Positions 9,518 through 19,620 of a stretch of 64,000 bases of DNA are shown here, one piece after another. The DNA comes from Bacteroidota bacterium. GTDB taxonomy: Bacteria; Bacteroidota; Bacteroidia; Chitinophagales; Chitinophagaceae. Numbering within the stretch: position 1 is the stretch's first letter; every line of letters begins with the position of its first letter. The notes under the pieces were generated by a model. That model did no database searches. It was not told where the DNA came from and worked only from the letters and a program-made list of their open reading frames with translations. The translations under genes and the position numbers were made by a program. Where the stretch lies: positions 62,001 through 126,000 of the forward strand of contig JADJZY010000009.1 of assembly GCA_016715505.1 (NCBI GenBank). Reading direction: 5' to 3'.

Positions 9518-10658
9518 TTATTTTCTGGCTTTGCGTTTAACCGGGGCTTTGCGTACCGCTTTCTTTTTAGGAGGAGCTGGTTTTTGATAGTTACCGGTCA
9601 TCAAATCCATTATTTTTTGCTGAATTTCAGGCGAAAACGGATTTCCCTGATAATCAAAAGAAGTTAAACGGGATAAATCTGCAAGCTCAACAGGAACATC
9701 GGTCAATTGATTGTTCATAATGTTCAACTTATTCAAACCACTCATCATAGAGATTTCTCCTGGCAGCGCTTCGATTTTGTTGTTACTCAAATCTAAATTT
9801 TCAAGACGATTCATAGCCGTTAAAACCATCGGAAACTCAACAAATCCATTGTTTGCTGCAACAAAAGTGGAGGCTTTTCAGATTCGAAAACGAGGTGGGC
9901 AAATCGTAAATTTTATTACCGGGATTGCTGTTTTCACCAACGATCAATGTTTCCAATTTAGTCAGATAACCAATTTCGGAAGGCAAAAAATGTAAGTTAT
10001 TATTGGAAAGATTCAACTCTCTTAAATTCTTCAGAAAACGAATATCAGCAGGTACAAAATTTAAGTTACATCCACTTAAATCAAGGCTGGTGATATTTCG
10101 CATTTGACGAATCAATTGAATCAAATGCTTGGGATCCTTCACCTGATTGCCACTAAAACGAAAACTGGTCAACGCTTGCAAACTATTGATTTCATTGGGT
10201 AAAAACGTGATAGGATTGCCGGTAATATCAATCTCTTCCAAATTTTTACAATTCGAAATTGCGGTTGGCAATGTATTGAGTTTGTTGTTGCGTAAAATAA
10301 GTCGGCGTAAATTTTTCATTTCGCCAATGGTAGAAGGAATGGTACTCAGATTATTGTTCGACAAATCCAGCACTTCAATATGCTCGAGTAAATAAATATC
10401 AATAGGAATAGAACTGATATTGGTATTTTGTAAAGTCAGCTCTTTCAGATTCGGATATCTAAAAACTTCCTTGGGGAAAATTTTAAATGGCTGACTGCTC
10501 ATCCTCAGCAGATACACACAATTGTTATCATATGCTGCCGGCGGTAATTTGTCAAATACCTTGTCAGGATCACACGGATTCGCTAAAGGATAATAGATCT
10601 GTGCTTGGATGGCCATCGTACACACCAATATCGCCATACTGAGAATCAACTTCTTCAT
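9518..10658 (-). CDS. secreted leucine-rich-repeat protein with basic tail (one frameshift)
   Basis: The signal peptide (MKKLILSMAILVCTMAIQAQ) precedes an Asn/Cys region and then about ten 23-residue LRRs of the plant/bacterial LxxLxLxxNxLxxLPxxI type. An example is LEVLDLSNN-like IEVLDLSNNNLSTIPSTI. Such repeats mediate protein binding. The reading frame breaks near 9870: one side ends NLKSLHFCC, while the shifted frame continues TFVAANNGFVEFPMVLT in perfect LRR register, so one base is probably in error. The protein ends in a Lys/Arg/Pro/Ala-rich tail (KPAPPKKKAVRKAP), odd for a secreted protein and without a T9SS domain. Confidence 0.8.
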
Positions 10659-10748
10659 ATTCTTCTGAAAATAAATTTGGCTCTAAAAATAGGGCCTTTT
10701 TTCTCAAAAACATAATTTTTAGCCAAATCACCCTTGAATAGCCGGTAA

Positions 10749-12188
10749 TCATTTTCTAATTTGAATGTTTACGCGCCCTTTGATGGTTTCAACTTGCAGA
10801 AAATAGATACCAGATCGCAGTGTACTTAAATCAAGCCAACATGTGGAGGAATTGGCCTGATGTTGGATCCTCTTCCTCCCGGTCAAATCGTAAACTTTGC
10901 AAAGGATGATGGCATGCTCCGATTCAATCATACATCCATGAATCACCGGATTGGGGGATACTTTTACGCTGATGGGGTTCGTCATGTGATTAGCCAGGCT
11001 ATTCGGACCGCAAGGTTTGGAGGTATCAATAGCCGGCGCAAAAAATTGAGCCATATTCAATGTTCGGAGCCAAATATTATCGATGGCATGACCCGACAAT
11101 GCCGGATTCGCAATCTGTCCCAAACAATCGGTGGTATTTAAAGTTGAATCAAATTGAATCAACGGCAAAATGGTAACGGAGGCAGAAAGGTTATTGATCA
11201 TATCCCGAATGCCTCTAGACCCTTTGATTTGTGGGCGATTGATGATCCATTGACAATTTGCCGGCCATTGGGTAAAACAATATGCGGCACCCTGGTAAAC
11301 AGCCTGCTGATCGTAAGGAACCACCAAATCATTGGGTTGATGAAACATGTATAATCGAGGTGCCTGACTATATGCGTAGTTCGAAAAGATGTCTTGAATC
11401 AATCCACCGTAAAAATTCCCCACCCCTTTTATGGTATAGCCATACCCGATGTGGAGAGAACCTCCAAAAGGCCCCAGATCCGGACGTTGCAATTGCATCG
11501 AAGCAATGGATGTATCAAAGGAAGGCGTTTGAATGCACTGATTTTCATAAATGGCATTTGGAGCAAGGGCGTCAGGTAAGGCCCCGGCCTCAATGGGTTT
11601 TTCAGCAGGATCATCTAAAAATGCTGCTTGCATAACAGTGATTCCGCCGGCACTCTCGCCGACTAAAAAAACATTTCTTGGATCAATTTGATAATCCTGC
11701 GCCTGTTTAACCAAAAAACGAATCGCCCCTTTAAGATCCTGTTGGGCCCTGTATGCAGCCCGATACCACTCTGCCGTGTCCTGCATATTCAGGCAATTCC
11801 AGGGAACTCCCAAGGCAGAAACATTACAATTGACGAGAGAGGATGTTTGAAACATTCCCAAACGATAATTGACCGATGCAGTGGTATAACCTCTTTGAGC
11901 AAATTGTTTGGCCCAATAAGGCGGTGCATCTGCATCCTTGTTTCCTGCCAAAAAAGCGCCTCCATGTACTGCTATCAATAATGGTCTGCCGCAGGAAGGC
12001 GGGGTGTCATTGATGGGCAAAAAAATGTTCATCTTCAGCTCACGCAAATTTCCTGCGAAATCAGCATCTGAACCATAAACCACATTTTCAATTTTCTGTA
12101 CCTGATACAGGGTATCAATCCATTTCTGAGCCTTTATTTCTGGCAAAAAAAATTGCAAGGCTAAAAGAAGAATCAAGGACTTTTTCAT
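10749..12188 (-). CDS. T9SS-sorted alpha/beta hydrolase (carboxylesterase-like)
   Basis: A signal peptide ends near EIKAQ. Residues 65-390 form a carboxylesterase-like alpha/beta hydrolase. The oxyanion motif HGG is at 75-77, and the nucleophile elbow is GESAGG with Ser179. The acid is probably the Asp in QPNDLVVPYD, and the base probably the His in LSGHAID. The last 75 residues are a type A T9SS domain (VSPNPVIHGC, VYDLTGRK, LRSGIYFLQV). It is therefore an exported ester hydrolase displayed on or released from the surface. The substrate is unknown. Many Cys residues in the insert region (CNVSALGVPWNC) suggest disulfides. Confidence 0.87.
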   Translation of the reverse strand: MKKSLILLLALQFFLPEIKAQKWIDTLYQVQKIENVVYGSDADFAGNLRELKMNIFLPINDTPPSCGRPLLIAVHGGAFLAGNKDADAPPYWAKQFAQRGYTTASVNYRLGMFQTSSLVNCNVSALGVPWNCLNMQDTAEWYRAAYRAQQDLKGAIRFLVKQAQDYQIDPRNVFLVGESAGGITVMQAAFLDDPAEKPIEAGALPDALAPNAIYENQCIQTPSFDTSIASMQLQRPDLGPFGGSLHIGYGYTIKGVGNFYGGLIQDIFSNYAYSQAPRLYMFHQPNDLVVPYDQQAVYQGAAYCFTQWPANCQWIINRPQIKGSRGIRDMINNLSASVTILPLIQFDSTLNTTDCLGQIANPALSGHAIDNIWLRTLNMAQFFAPAIDTSKPCGPNSLANHMTNPISVKVSPNPVIHGCMIESEHAIILCKVYDLTGRKRIQHQANSSTCWLDLSTLRSGIYFLQVETIKGRVNIQIRK

Positions 12189-12246
12189 TTTTTTATTTTT
12201 TATGGCCGACTGAATGAGTAGGTTCTATATCGCTTAGGTGAATATA

Positions 12247-12279
12247 CGAAAAAGCCGGCAAAGAAAAATCCTTGCCGGC
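12247..12279 (-). terminator. terminator of the dockerin-like surface protein gene
   Basis: Read on the minus strand, GCCGGCAA pairs with TTGCCGGC (12254-12261 / 12272-12279), and T5 follows in CTTTTTC. It lies just beyond the stop at 12305. Confidence 0.7.
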
Positions 12280-12304
12280 CATTCATTAAAAAGAAATCCG
12301 CTTA

Positions 12305-15300
12305 TTAAGGCAATATGGCCCCAACAAAACTATTATTGTTCGGTTCCCAGATTAAAAAGTCTAATCCATCTACAATTCCATCTCCATTAAAATCTGTTCC
12401 TACAAATCCTCCAGCGAAATTGTTATTGTCTGTTTCCCAATCATTAAAATCCAAACCATCTACCACATCATCCTGATTCACATCGCCATTATAAATCGCA
12501 TAGACTCCGGTTCCTGAAACATCTGTTTGATTTGAACCATAAGCCTGTGAAGCAGAAGTGATAAATGAGTATGTTGTATTGGCTGTAAATGCAATTGGAT
12601 TAGCACTCCAGGTTTCCAATGAATTTCGGTGTGTCAAAACAATATAATAGCTGTTTCCTGCAACAGATCCGGGGAAGTTACACACCAACTGTCCATTGGT
12701 TCCAACACGACCACTAAATGTATAAGCCATGTTATAAGGAGAAACGGCATCATGTAAACTTACAGTGATATCATCGGCTTCTGTAGACAAAGCACCACCT
12801 ACTGATTGATTCAGCAATACCGGTTGCATGCCTGAAGTGTTGACATCATAAAATCCCTGTATCATCATCGATAAATTCAAAACGGTATTTGCACTTTGAA
12901 TCGTGGTTGTAATCACATTCGAGGCAGCTTCACAATATCCTGAAGCAGAACGTGATACACATTGGAAGTAAAATATACCCGCTGTAGTAAAGGTATAATT
13001 CATCGAAGCACTTGTTTCACCCGAAATATCCGACCATGGGCCAGTGGTAGATGTTGTAGAAACCTGCCATTGCAAATTGCCACTAAAACCGGCATTTGAA
13101 TAACTCAATACATCGTTTACATTACCGCTACCAGGACCCGATGCGGTTCCGGCCACAGGCAATGCATCCAAAGGAGCATCAGTGATACTAAAATCAATCG
13201 GCGTAATTCCGTTGGTAGGATTCACCGTGTTACCAGCACCAGCCCAGATACCATCGGCATCTGTAGCAGCACATCCCAAAACATTTCCTGATACGATGTC
13301 GCGTTGTTCTATACGCTGAATCCCATTGGGCAAATTGGTTGGAATGTATGCGCCCCAAGAACCTGCAACTCCATTTATACCGGTATTGTACCAAACAGTG
13401 TAATTAGGCGAAATGCCATCTGATTCAGCCCAGGTTCCATAAACCGGACGACCACTACCACCCGTGTTATCATATAAAAATACCGGATTTTCCGCAACTG
13501 CATTAGAAGCTCCTTTTACTGCACGTGCAGTTGCTGAAGGAACAATCATTTTAATCGTATTAGTCGTTCGAACGGAATGTACCAAACTCGTTCCTCCACT
13601 TCCATTATTCATTTGTACATAGAAATAAACATCATTCCCATCTGCAAAAACCGCATTTCCTGTTGGCACCATAGAGAACCATCCGGTGTATTCACCATTC
13701 GCATCTGCCGTAAATTCGGCATAACGATTGGTGGTCACAAACTCATCGCCACCCATTAAAGTTCCGCCTGCACTTTTTGCAGAAGACTGACCAACGATAT
13801 AACCATTGCTTCCTGAAGTATTATTAATCGCAAAGAAATTTCCGGGTGCAGTTGTTGTTAATGTTGTAGCTGTAGATGCACCGGTGAAATAACGATACGT
13901 AGCATTTGGAATTAAATTTTGAACTTGTAAACGACAAACATATTGCAGGCGTTCACCGGTCACGCCCCCATTCACAGCATATTGCGGTAAAATGACTTCA
14001 CTTATTGTAGGTACATTCGCAATCACCAAGTTTCCGCTAATCACAGGATTTAAACCCGGAGAACTGGCCTCCAAGGTATAAGTGCCTGCAGGGTTTAGTT
14101 GCAAATCGTTGAAGGATGCGACACCTGCAAATGCATTTTTTGTAACAGTTCCACTCAGTGTTCCAGAACCTGAATTAATTGTAATGGTGATGGGACCGGT
14201 ATAGTTAACATCCACTGAATTATCAGGTCGTAAAGCCTGCACGGTAAATGTTGACAGATTGGTGGATACAACTCCAGTTGTCGGGAAGTTCAATAATGAT
14301 AATTGTGTTGCGACTGCTAAAACATTAAATGGTGCGCTCGAGCCGGATGTCAACACATCTCCATTCAGGCGATCTGCTGAAATCACCACCCCATTTTCGG
14401 CAACATTATAATTCACTCCGGAAATCGTTAGCGTATTTGTTCCTGCATTCATGGTACCCGTGTTGGTACCAACCAAGGTTCCGGTTCCAGTAACCACACT
14501 CAGTTGAATGTCTGTATTACTAATTACATTTTGTGGAATGTTGCTGGCATCACGGGCTTCAATAGTAACATCAAAAGTTCCGGTTACCAGTGGAGAGGCT
14601 GGCGTGATATTGGTAATGACCAACTGAGTAGGAAAAGCCGGATTGGTGCCGGTCCCATTTAAAGTTGCAGTTGGAGCGTACGTAAACAGGCGTAGAGTTC
14701 AGCAAAGGGGTCCCGTAAGAAACAGAGGTAATAGAGCCCCAATTGATATCATCATTTGAAACTTCAAAATCAGCATTACTAACGGACAAACTCAGAGTAC
14801 CTGATGAAGGACTTAAATTATCTCCCGAAATCTGAATGATTTGAGAAGTCGATTGAGTACCAATGTTCTGATTGGCAAAAGATTGCGAACCAGGCGTGAA
14901 TAATAAGAAAGGACCAACAGGAATTACATTTCCAATGAGGGTAATATCATCAAATCGAAGTGTACCGGTTGATGCAGCAGGAGTAGCGCCTAAATCGGTG
15001 CGTTGGGTTCCATAGGGATAAAATCGAAACGAAAGTGTTTGCCCAGGCGTTGTCACGAAATCGGGAAAATCCCAGGTAGCCACAGAACCCGGATTGGTTG
15101 TAAGAGGTGCGGCTCCCCATGTAGTGGAAGTTGCAAAATTATCTGTACTGTAACTCACTTCCAATTGATTGGGCGCTGTATTACTACCCTGACGAAAAAA
15201 GCTCAAGGAACTCAAACTTAACCCATATCCGGCATCCGGAGTAACAGTGAATTCGATGTAAGAACTCGGATTGATGCTACTTGTATTATTCAATGTCGTG

Positions 15301-15512
15301 GAATTAAAGACATTGGCCGTAGGAGTACAAGTAATGAGATTGCGGGTTAAAGCAGTCCCGGTTGCATTGGCTGCCACTGTTGGTACGTTACCTGGTGTTG
15401 GGCAGCTACTTGCTCCAGTAAATTGGTTTAAATAAACATTTTGTGCGATGCCAGTTAGTGAAAACAAGGACAATAGCACAGCCATTAGGCTCATTGGAAT
15501 TATTCGTTTCAT
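12305..15512 (-). CDS. large secreted surface protein with dockerin-like C-terminus (one frameshift)
   Basis: The start at 15512 gives MKRIIPMSLMAVLLSLF and a signal peptide ending TGIAQ. The next part is a jelly-roll-like region (about residues 25-190), then Ig/abnormal-spindle-like beta repeats (NIGTQSTSQIIQISGDNLSP) and bacterial Ig-like segments. The end is a module common in Chitinophagales surface proteins (MIQGFYDVNTSGMQPVLLNQ, THRNSLETWSANP). It closes in two EF-hand/dockerin-type loops, NGDVNQDDVVDGLDF and DFNGDGIVDGLDF. No classical T9SS domain is present. The frame breaks near 14680: the next frame resumes TLNGTGTNPAFPTQLVITNI, so the two pieces are one protein of about 1,070 residues. 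Confidence 0.78.
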
Positions 15513-15620
15513 AAATGCGTTTTTCTGTTGCAAAGCTAAGTTAAGTTCAGCTTCTAACCATTGAATTGATATCAAGACACGTTTAACTTCAGGAAAAAAT
15601 AACATAGAAATCGATTTTCA

Positions 15621-15644
15621 TAAAAAAACCGGGTTAAAACCCGG
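15621..15644 (-). terminator. terminator downstream of dnaA
   Basis: CCGGGTT pairs with AACCCGG across an AA loop (15629-15644). On the minus strand T7 follows. Confidence 0.8.
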
Positions 15645-15669
15645 CTTATGATATCAAAAAATATGAAAT

Positions 15670-17106
15670 TTAAATCGCTGCTAAATGCACTTTTTGTTGC
15701 AACTCTTTGACTTGTTCCCGTATCATCGTATCGGTATCCATCAGGTCTTTGACAGTCTGACAACTATGAATCACGGTCGTATGATCGCGCCCTCCAAAAT
15801 GATCTCCGATAGTTTTCAGGGAGTTTTTGGTGAATTGTTTGGCCAGGAACATAGAAATCTGTCTGGCTTGAACAATCTCGCGTTTGCGGGTCTTGGCTTG
15901 AAGCTTGTCGTAAGAAATATCGTAATAATCGCACACCATTTTCTGAATGGTATCAATGGTGATTTCTTTAGAAGATGTTTTTACAATATTCCGTAACACC
16001 TTTTTGGCCAATTCCAAATCAATATCCTTTTTCACAAGTGATGAATGGGCGAGTAATGAAATCAACGCGCCTTCCATTTCACGAATATTGTTTTGCACAT
16101 TATATGCGAGATATTTCACCACTTCCAAAGGCAACTCTAAACCATCATTACGCATTTTATGCTCTAAAATGGCCATGCGGGTTTCGAAATCAGGTGCTTG
16201 AAGATCAGCGCTGAGTCCCCATCTGAATCTCGACAATAATCTTTCTTGCATGCCATCCAAATCCTTGGGTGGTTTATCGCTGGTCAGAATGAGTTGTTTG
16301 CCATTCTGATGTAAATGATTAAAAATCGAGAAGAACGCATCTTGAGATTTTATAGCCGGTGCGAAATAATGGATATCATCGATGATCAAGACATCAATCA
16401 TTTGATAGAAATTGATAAAATCGTTGATCTCATTATTTCTTGAATGCTCAATGAATTGATGAATAAACTTTTCTGCACTGACGTACAAAACTGTTTTATT
16501 CGGATGTAAACGTTTTGTTTCGTTGCCAATCGCATGAATCAAATGGGTTTTGCCCAAACCGGATGAGCTATAAAGTACCAGCGGATTAAAAGATGTTCCA
16601 CCCGGTTTTTGAGAAACAGCCAATCCCGCACTTCGGGCTAAACGATTGCATTCACCTTCCACAAAAGAATCGAATGTATAATTCGGGTTCAACTGCGGAT
16701 CGATTTGTGAACGCTTTAATCCAGGTATTACAAAAGGATTTTTTATCCCTCCTTCTAAACCAATTTGTGCATCCACATAATTATTGCTCAATTGAGCACT
16801 TTGTTGTTTACTCGCCGGAACCCGAATGGAAGCTGGATTTCGTGTATTTTGATTTTCCATCAAAATACGATATTCTAATTGGGCATTTTTTCCCAATTCT
16901 CTTTTGATTGTTTTCGCCAGTAATTCAACATAATGTTCTTCCAGCCATTCGTAAAAGAATTGGCTTGGAACTTCAATCACTAAAATATTATCCTCGAGTG
17001 CGATTGGTTTGATTGGTTCAAACCATGTTTTATAAGATTGCCAACTAATATTATCCTTGATGACCTTCAAACAATTTTCCCATATTTTATCAAAGGTTTT
17101 CGCCAT
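15670..17106 (-). CDS. dnaA: chromosomal replication initiator DnaA
   Basis: DnaA binds DnaA boxes and opens oriC. Domain I is at the N-terminus (WENCLKVIKDNISWQSYKTW), followed by a short variable domain II (about 90-135) and the AAA+ domain with Walker B LIIDDIHYF. The C-terminal helix-turn-helix bears the signature GGRDHTTVIHSCQTVKDL. The P-loop reads YSSSGLGKTHL, with Ser where DnaA proteins nearly always have the first Gly. I use ATG 17106 (MAKTFDKIW); an in-frame GTG at 17112 is an alternative. No cluster of TTATCCACA boxes is visible in the flanking gaps, so oriC is not evident here. Confidence 0.96.
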   Translation of the reverse strand: MAKTFDKIWENCLKVIKDNISWQSYKTWFEPIKPIALEDNILVIEVPSQFFYEWLEEHYVELLAKTIKRELGKNAQLEYRILMENQNTRNPASIRVPASKQQSAQLSNNYVDAQIGLEGGIKNPFVIPGLKRSQIDPQLNPNYTFDSFVEGECNRLARSAGLAVSQKPGGTSFNPLVLYSSSGLGKTHLIHAIGNETKRLHPNKTVLYVSAEKFIHQFIEHSRNNEINDFINFYQMIDVLIIDDIHYFAPAIKSQDAFFSIFNHLHQNGKQLILTSDKPPKDLDGMQERLLSRFRWGLSADLQAPDFETRMAILEHKMRNDGLELPLEVVKYLAYNVQNNIREMEGALISLLAHSSLVKKDIDLELAKKVLRNIVKTSSKEITIDTIQKMVCDYYDISYDKLQAKTRKREIVQARQISMFLAKQFTKNSLKTIGDHFGGRDHTTVIHSCQTVKDLMDTDTMIREQVKELQQKVHLAAI

Positions 17107-17249
17107 GTCCACTTAATCGAATTTTACAGAGTATTTTAAATAATAATGGTGTGTTTTTCTCCAATTTTCAGGCTTTTGCTCTCCCGCTCAATTGGAAAAC
17201 GAAAGTGGTGATTTTTTGTTGAAAAAAAAAATTTTTAAACCCTTGTTTG

Positions 17250-18163
17250 TTATGTTCCAACAACAGTAAAATTGGAAACGTAGTGTGAGTCGTTTTTATT
17301 ATCAAAAAAATATCTATACGGCCCAAACGCAAGCCAGCCCAACCAGCCTGATTAACAATAACCGCTTGATTTTGTCGATTTTTTAACTTATGCGGTTCTT
17401 CCAAAAAGGTATGTGTATGTCCTCCCAAAATGCAATCAATATGTTCTGATTCTGCGGCGAGAATTTTATCTGAAATTTTTCCATCCTTGTATTCAAAACC
17501 TAAATGCGAAAGACAAATAACATAGTCGCATTTTTTATTTTTTTTCAGATGATATGCAACACGATTTGCATGCATCAATGGATCTTCATAGAGAACTCCT
17601 TCGCAAAGGTTATTCGGAACAAGTCCTTTCAATTCGATTCCTACTCCAAGAATTCCAATTTTCAGCCCCCCTTTTCGGAAAATCGTATAGGGTTTGATTA
17701 GATTTTCAAGCTCAGTTCCATCAAATCGATAATTACAATTTACAAAAGGAAAATCAGCATGGGTCATCTGTTTCACCAATCCTTCTATCCCGTTGTCAAA
17801 ATCATGATTTCCCAAGGTAGCAGCATCATATCCTAACATGGACATCACTTTCATTTCCGGCTCTCCTTTATAAAAATTAAAATAGGGTGTGCCCTGAAAA
17901 ATATCACCTGCATCCAATAGTAGGACATGTTCTTTCTCAGCACGAATATTTCGGATGATCCGCTCTCTGGCCAAAACGCCCCCCTGCCCCTGATACTTAC
18001 TACCATCCATCGGAAAAGGATCCAGTCGACTATGAACATCATTGGTATGTAATATGCTGAGTTGTCGGGTTTGTGTGCCAGCCCATGATTCGTCAGGATA
18101 GCCTCCGCACAATAAACCTGCACCCAAAGCACTCATATTTTGAATAAATTTTCGTCGTTGCAT
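17250..18163 (-). CDS. 5'-nucleotidase/UshA-type metallophosphoesterase (catalytic half; 3' frameshift)
   Basis: The N-terminus MQRRKFIQNMSALGAGLL resembles a twin-arginine signal. The catalytic domain has the metal-site motifs LHTNDVHSR, LDAGDIFQG, LGNHDFDNG and LGGHTHTFLE of the calcineurin-like 5'-nucleotidase family. It probably dephosphorylates extracytoplasmic nucleotides. The frame slips in an A7 run at 17308-17314. Adding one base gives DIFFDNKNDSHYVSNFTVVG and a stop at 17250-17252, as in homologues, instead of the low-complexity tail to 17168. The matching C-terminal domain is the next gene upstream, 12 bases away. Confidence 0.85.
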
Positions 18164-18175
18164 ACAGTCGTCGTT

Positions 18176-18928
18176 TTATAAAGATGATTCAGTGACAACA
18201 CGGAGGGTATCCACATCTTGCACATATTTGAGAAACAAATCACGGATAATCACAGGCGTAACTTTCAAATCAATACGAGGTTGATTGATCAAAAAACTAC
18301 ATTGATCACCTCCATTGGCTACATAGTCATTCGTCAGCACGATAAATTTTTGGTGATTATCCATTGCGGTCCATTGACCATTTTGATACATCTTGAGGTT
18401 TTGTAAAGTAGTATCCTGAAGCTGATATTTTAAACCGTAATCAGGCCAACCACCAGCTTGAATCATCAGCTTAATCCATTGTTTTAAAGTTTGCACATCT
18501 AATTCTAGCGCAACCAATGCATTGTCAAATGGCAGCAATTCATAGACTTTTCCGACGCTTAACTGCCCGGCAGGCAAAGCGGGCAATCGAAGGCCACCAG
18601 TATTATATATCGCCAAAACAGGCAGTTTCGAATCCCCATGTACCTTTGTCCAGTAGGCATACAAACTATAACAGAGGGTTGTACCCAATTCGCTTTCATA
18701 CCCTTGTTTATTGAGTGTTTGAGGCAGATAAGCAGCCACCTGGTTCATTTGAACTGATAAGCTGTCCCGATAGGGTTTTAAAAATTCAGCGATATCGGAA
18801 GTACTGTCCAATTGCACCCCTTCTGTAATCTTCATATTTTGTGCTTCAAAACGATTTGGATGGTAAGTTACCTTACAGGCAAGGGAAACAAGCAACAGAA
18901 TTGTGGATAAGAGTTTGATTATTTTCAC
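18176..18928 (-). CDS. 5'-nucleotidase C-terminal domain lipoprotein
   Basis: A lipoprotein signal (LVSLAC) is followed by a 5_nucleotid_C domain. It carries the family's substrate-pocket motifs: YNTGGLRLPALPAGQLSVG, ELLPFDNALVALELD and TNDYVANGGDQC. In UshA this domain binds the nucleoside and is fused to the metallophosphoesterase domain. Here the two halves are separate adjacent genes (this one first, 12-base gap), so they presumably work together in the periplasm. The coding start contains one TTATCCACA-like box (18902-18910, reverse), which I treat as chance. Confidence 0.85.
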   Translation of the reverse strand: MKIIKLLSTILLLVSLACKVTYHPNRFEAQNMKITEGVQLDSTSDIAEFLKPYRDSLSVQMNQVAAYLPQTLNKQGYESELGTTLCYSLYAYWTKVHGDSKLPVLAIYNTGGLRLPALPAGQLSVGKVYELLPFDNALVALELDVQTLKQWIKLMIQAGGWPDYGLKYQLQDTTLQNLKMYQNGQWTAMDNHQKFIVLTNDYVANGGDQCSFLINQPRIDLKVTPVIIRDLFLKYVQDVDTLRVVTESSL

Positions 18929-18987
18929 AGGGTGGTTCAGCTAAAAAGTACAAAAAAAATTACCTTCGGGCACTAAAAATCAAAATT

Positions 18988-19377
18988 ATGGCATCTTTTG
19001 AAGTAAATGGTATTCTTAAGGTTAAGAATGACACCCAGGTGGTGAGTGAAAAATTTTCAAAGCGTGAATTCGTTTTAACAACCGATTCTTCGACCCAATA
19101 TCCACAATACATCAGTTTTCAGTTGACACAAGATAAATGTGCGCTTTTGGATAATTATCAAATTGGCGAGGAAATGAAAGTCTCTTTTAACCTCAGAGGT
19201 CGTGAATGGAATGGCCCTCAAGGCATCCGATACTTCAACAGTCTGGAAGCCTGGCGCTTAGAAAAATCTTCGGGAGCGGTTGCACAGCCTTCACAGTCCT
19301 TCCAATCGGCCCCGGCAGCACCTCAGGATTTTATTCAAAATAGTTCCGCAGCTATTGTCGATGATCTTCCTTTCTAA
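18988..19377 (+). CDS. DUF3127 OB-fold protein with SSB-like tip
   Basis: The 129-aa protein matches DUF3127, a Bacteroidota family related to single-strand-binding proteins (FEVNGILKVKNDTQVVSEKF, KREFVLTT, FNLRGREWNG). After the ~90-residue fold comes a flexible Gln/Ser/Ala/Pro tail that ends in DDLPF. This resembles the conserved acidic tip DDIPF with which SSB recruits partner proteins. A role in DNA or RNA binding is inferred from the fold. It is transcribed away from the nucleotidase genes, and a clear terminator follows. Confidence 0.85.
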   Translation: MASFEVNGILKVKNDTQVVSEKFSKREFVLTTDSSTQYPQYISFQLTQDKCALLDNYQIGEEMKVSFNLRGREWNGPQGIRYFNSLEAWRLEKSSGAVAQPSQSFQSAPAAPQDFIQNSSAAIVDDLPF

Positions 19378-19401
19378 ATTTGTGATTTCCATCAGATATT
19401 A

Positions 19402-19426
19402 AAACTGCTCAAGGGCAGTTTTTTTT
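19402..19426 (+). terminator. terminator after the DUF3127 gene
   Basis: Stem AAACTGC/GCAGTTT (19402-19408 / 19415-19421) with a 6-base loop runs into T8. Confidence 0.82.
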
Positions 19427-19479
19427 ATGCCTATCTGCTCAAAAATTCAACCCAAATTTTGCAGTTGGGTAAAGCTAAC

Positions 19480-19499
19480 AAAAAAAAAAAAAAAAAAAA
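19480..19499. repeat. A20 homopolymer
   Basis: Twenty consecutive A residues lie in the 243-base gap between DUF3127 and smpB. The rest of the gap, beyond the terminator, shows no gene. Confidence 0.9.
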
Positions 19500-19620
19500 T
19501 CAAATACGCATTGGCCTAGTATGATCGCCTTGATTTCAAGCAGCAAGCTATCCACAGAGGATGATGAAGTGTCCTGTTATAATTATTGAAAAAATCTTTC
19601 CCCCAAGGGTAATATCGTGC

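Noticed and set aside
17168..17249. C-terminal extension of the metallophosphoesterase to 17168
   Set aside because: The tail is low-complexity and arises from an A7 slip; the shifted frame gives the family ending at 17250.
18902..18910. Perfect DnaA box (TTATCCACA on the minus strand), and a similar CTATCCACA near 19550
   Set aside because: They are isolated, one is inside a signal-peptide coding region, and no box cluster or AT-rich unwinding element is seen, so I do not call an origin.
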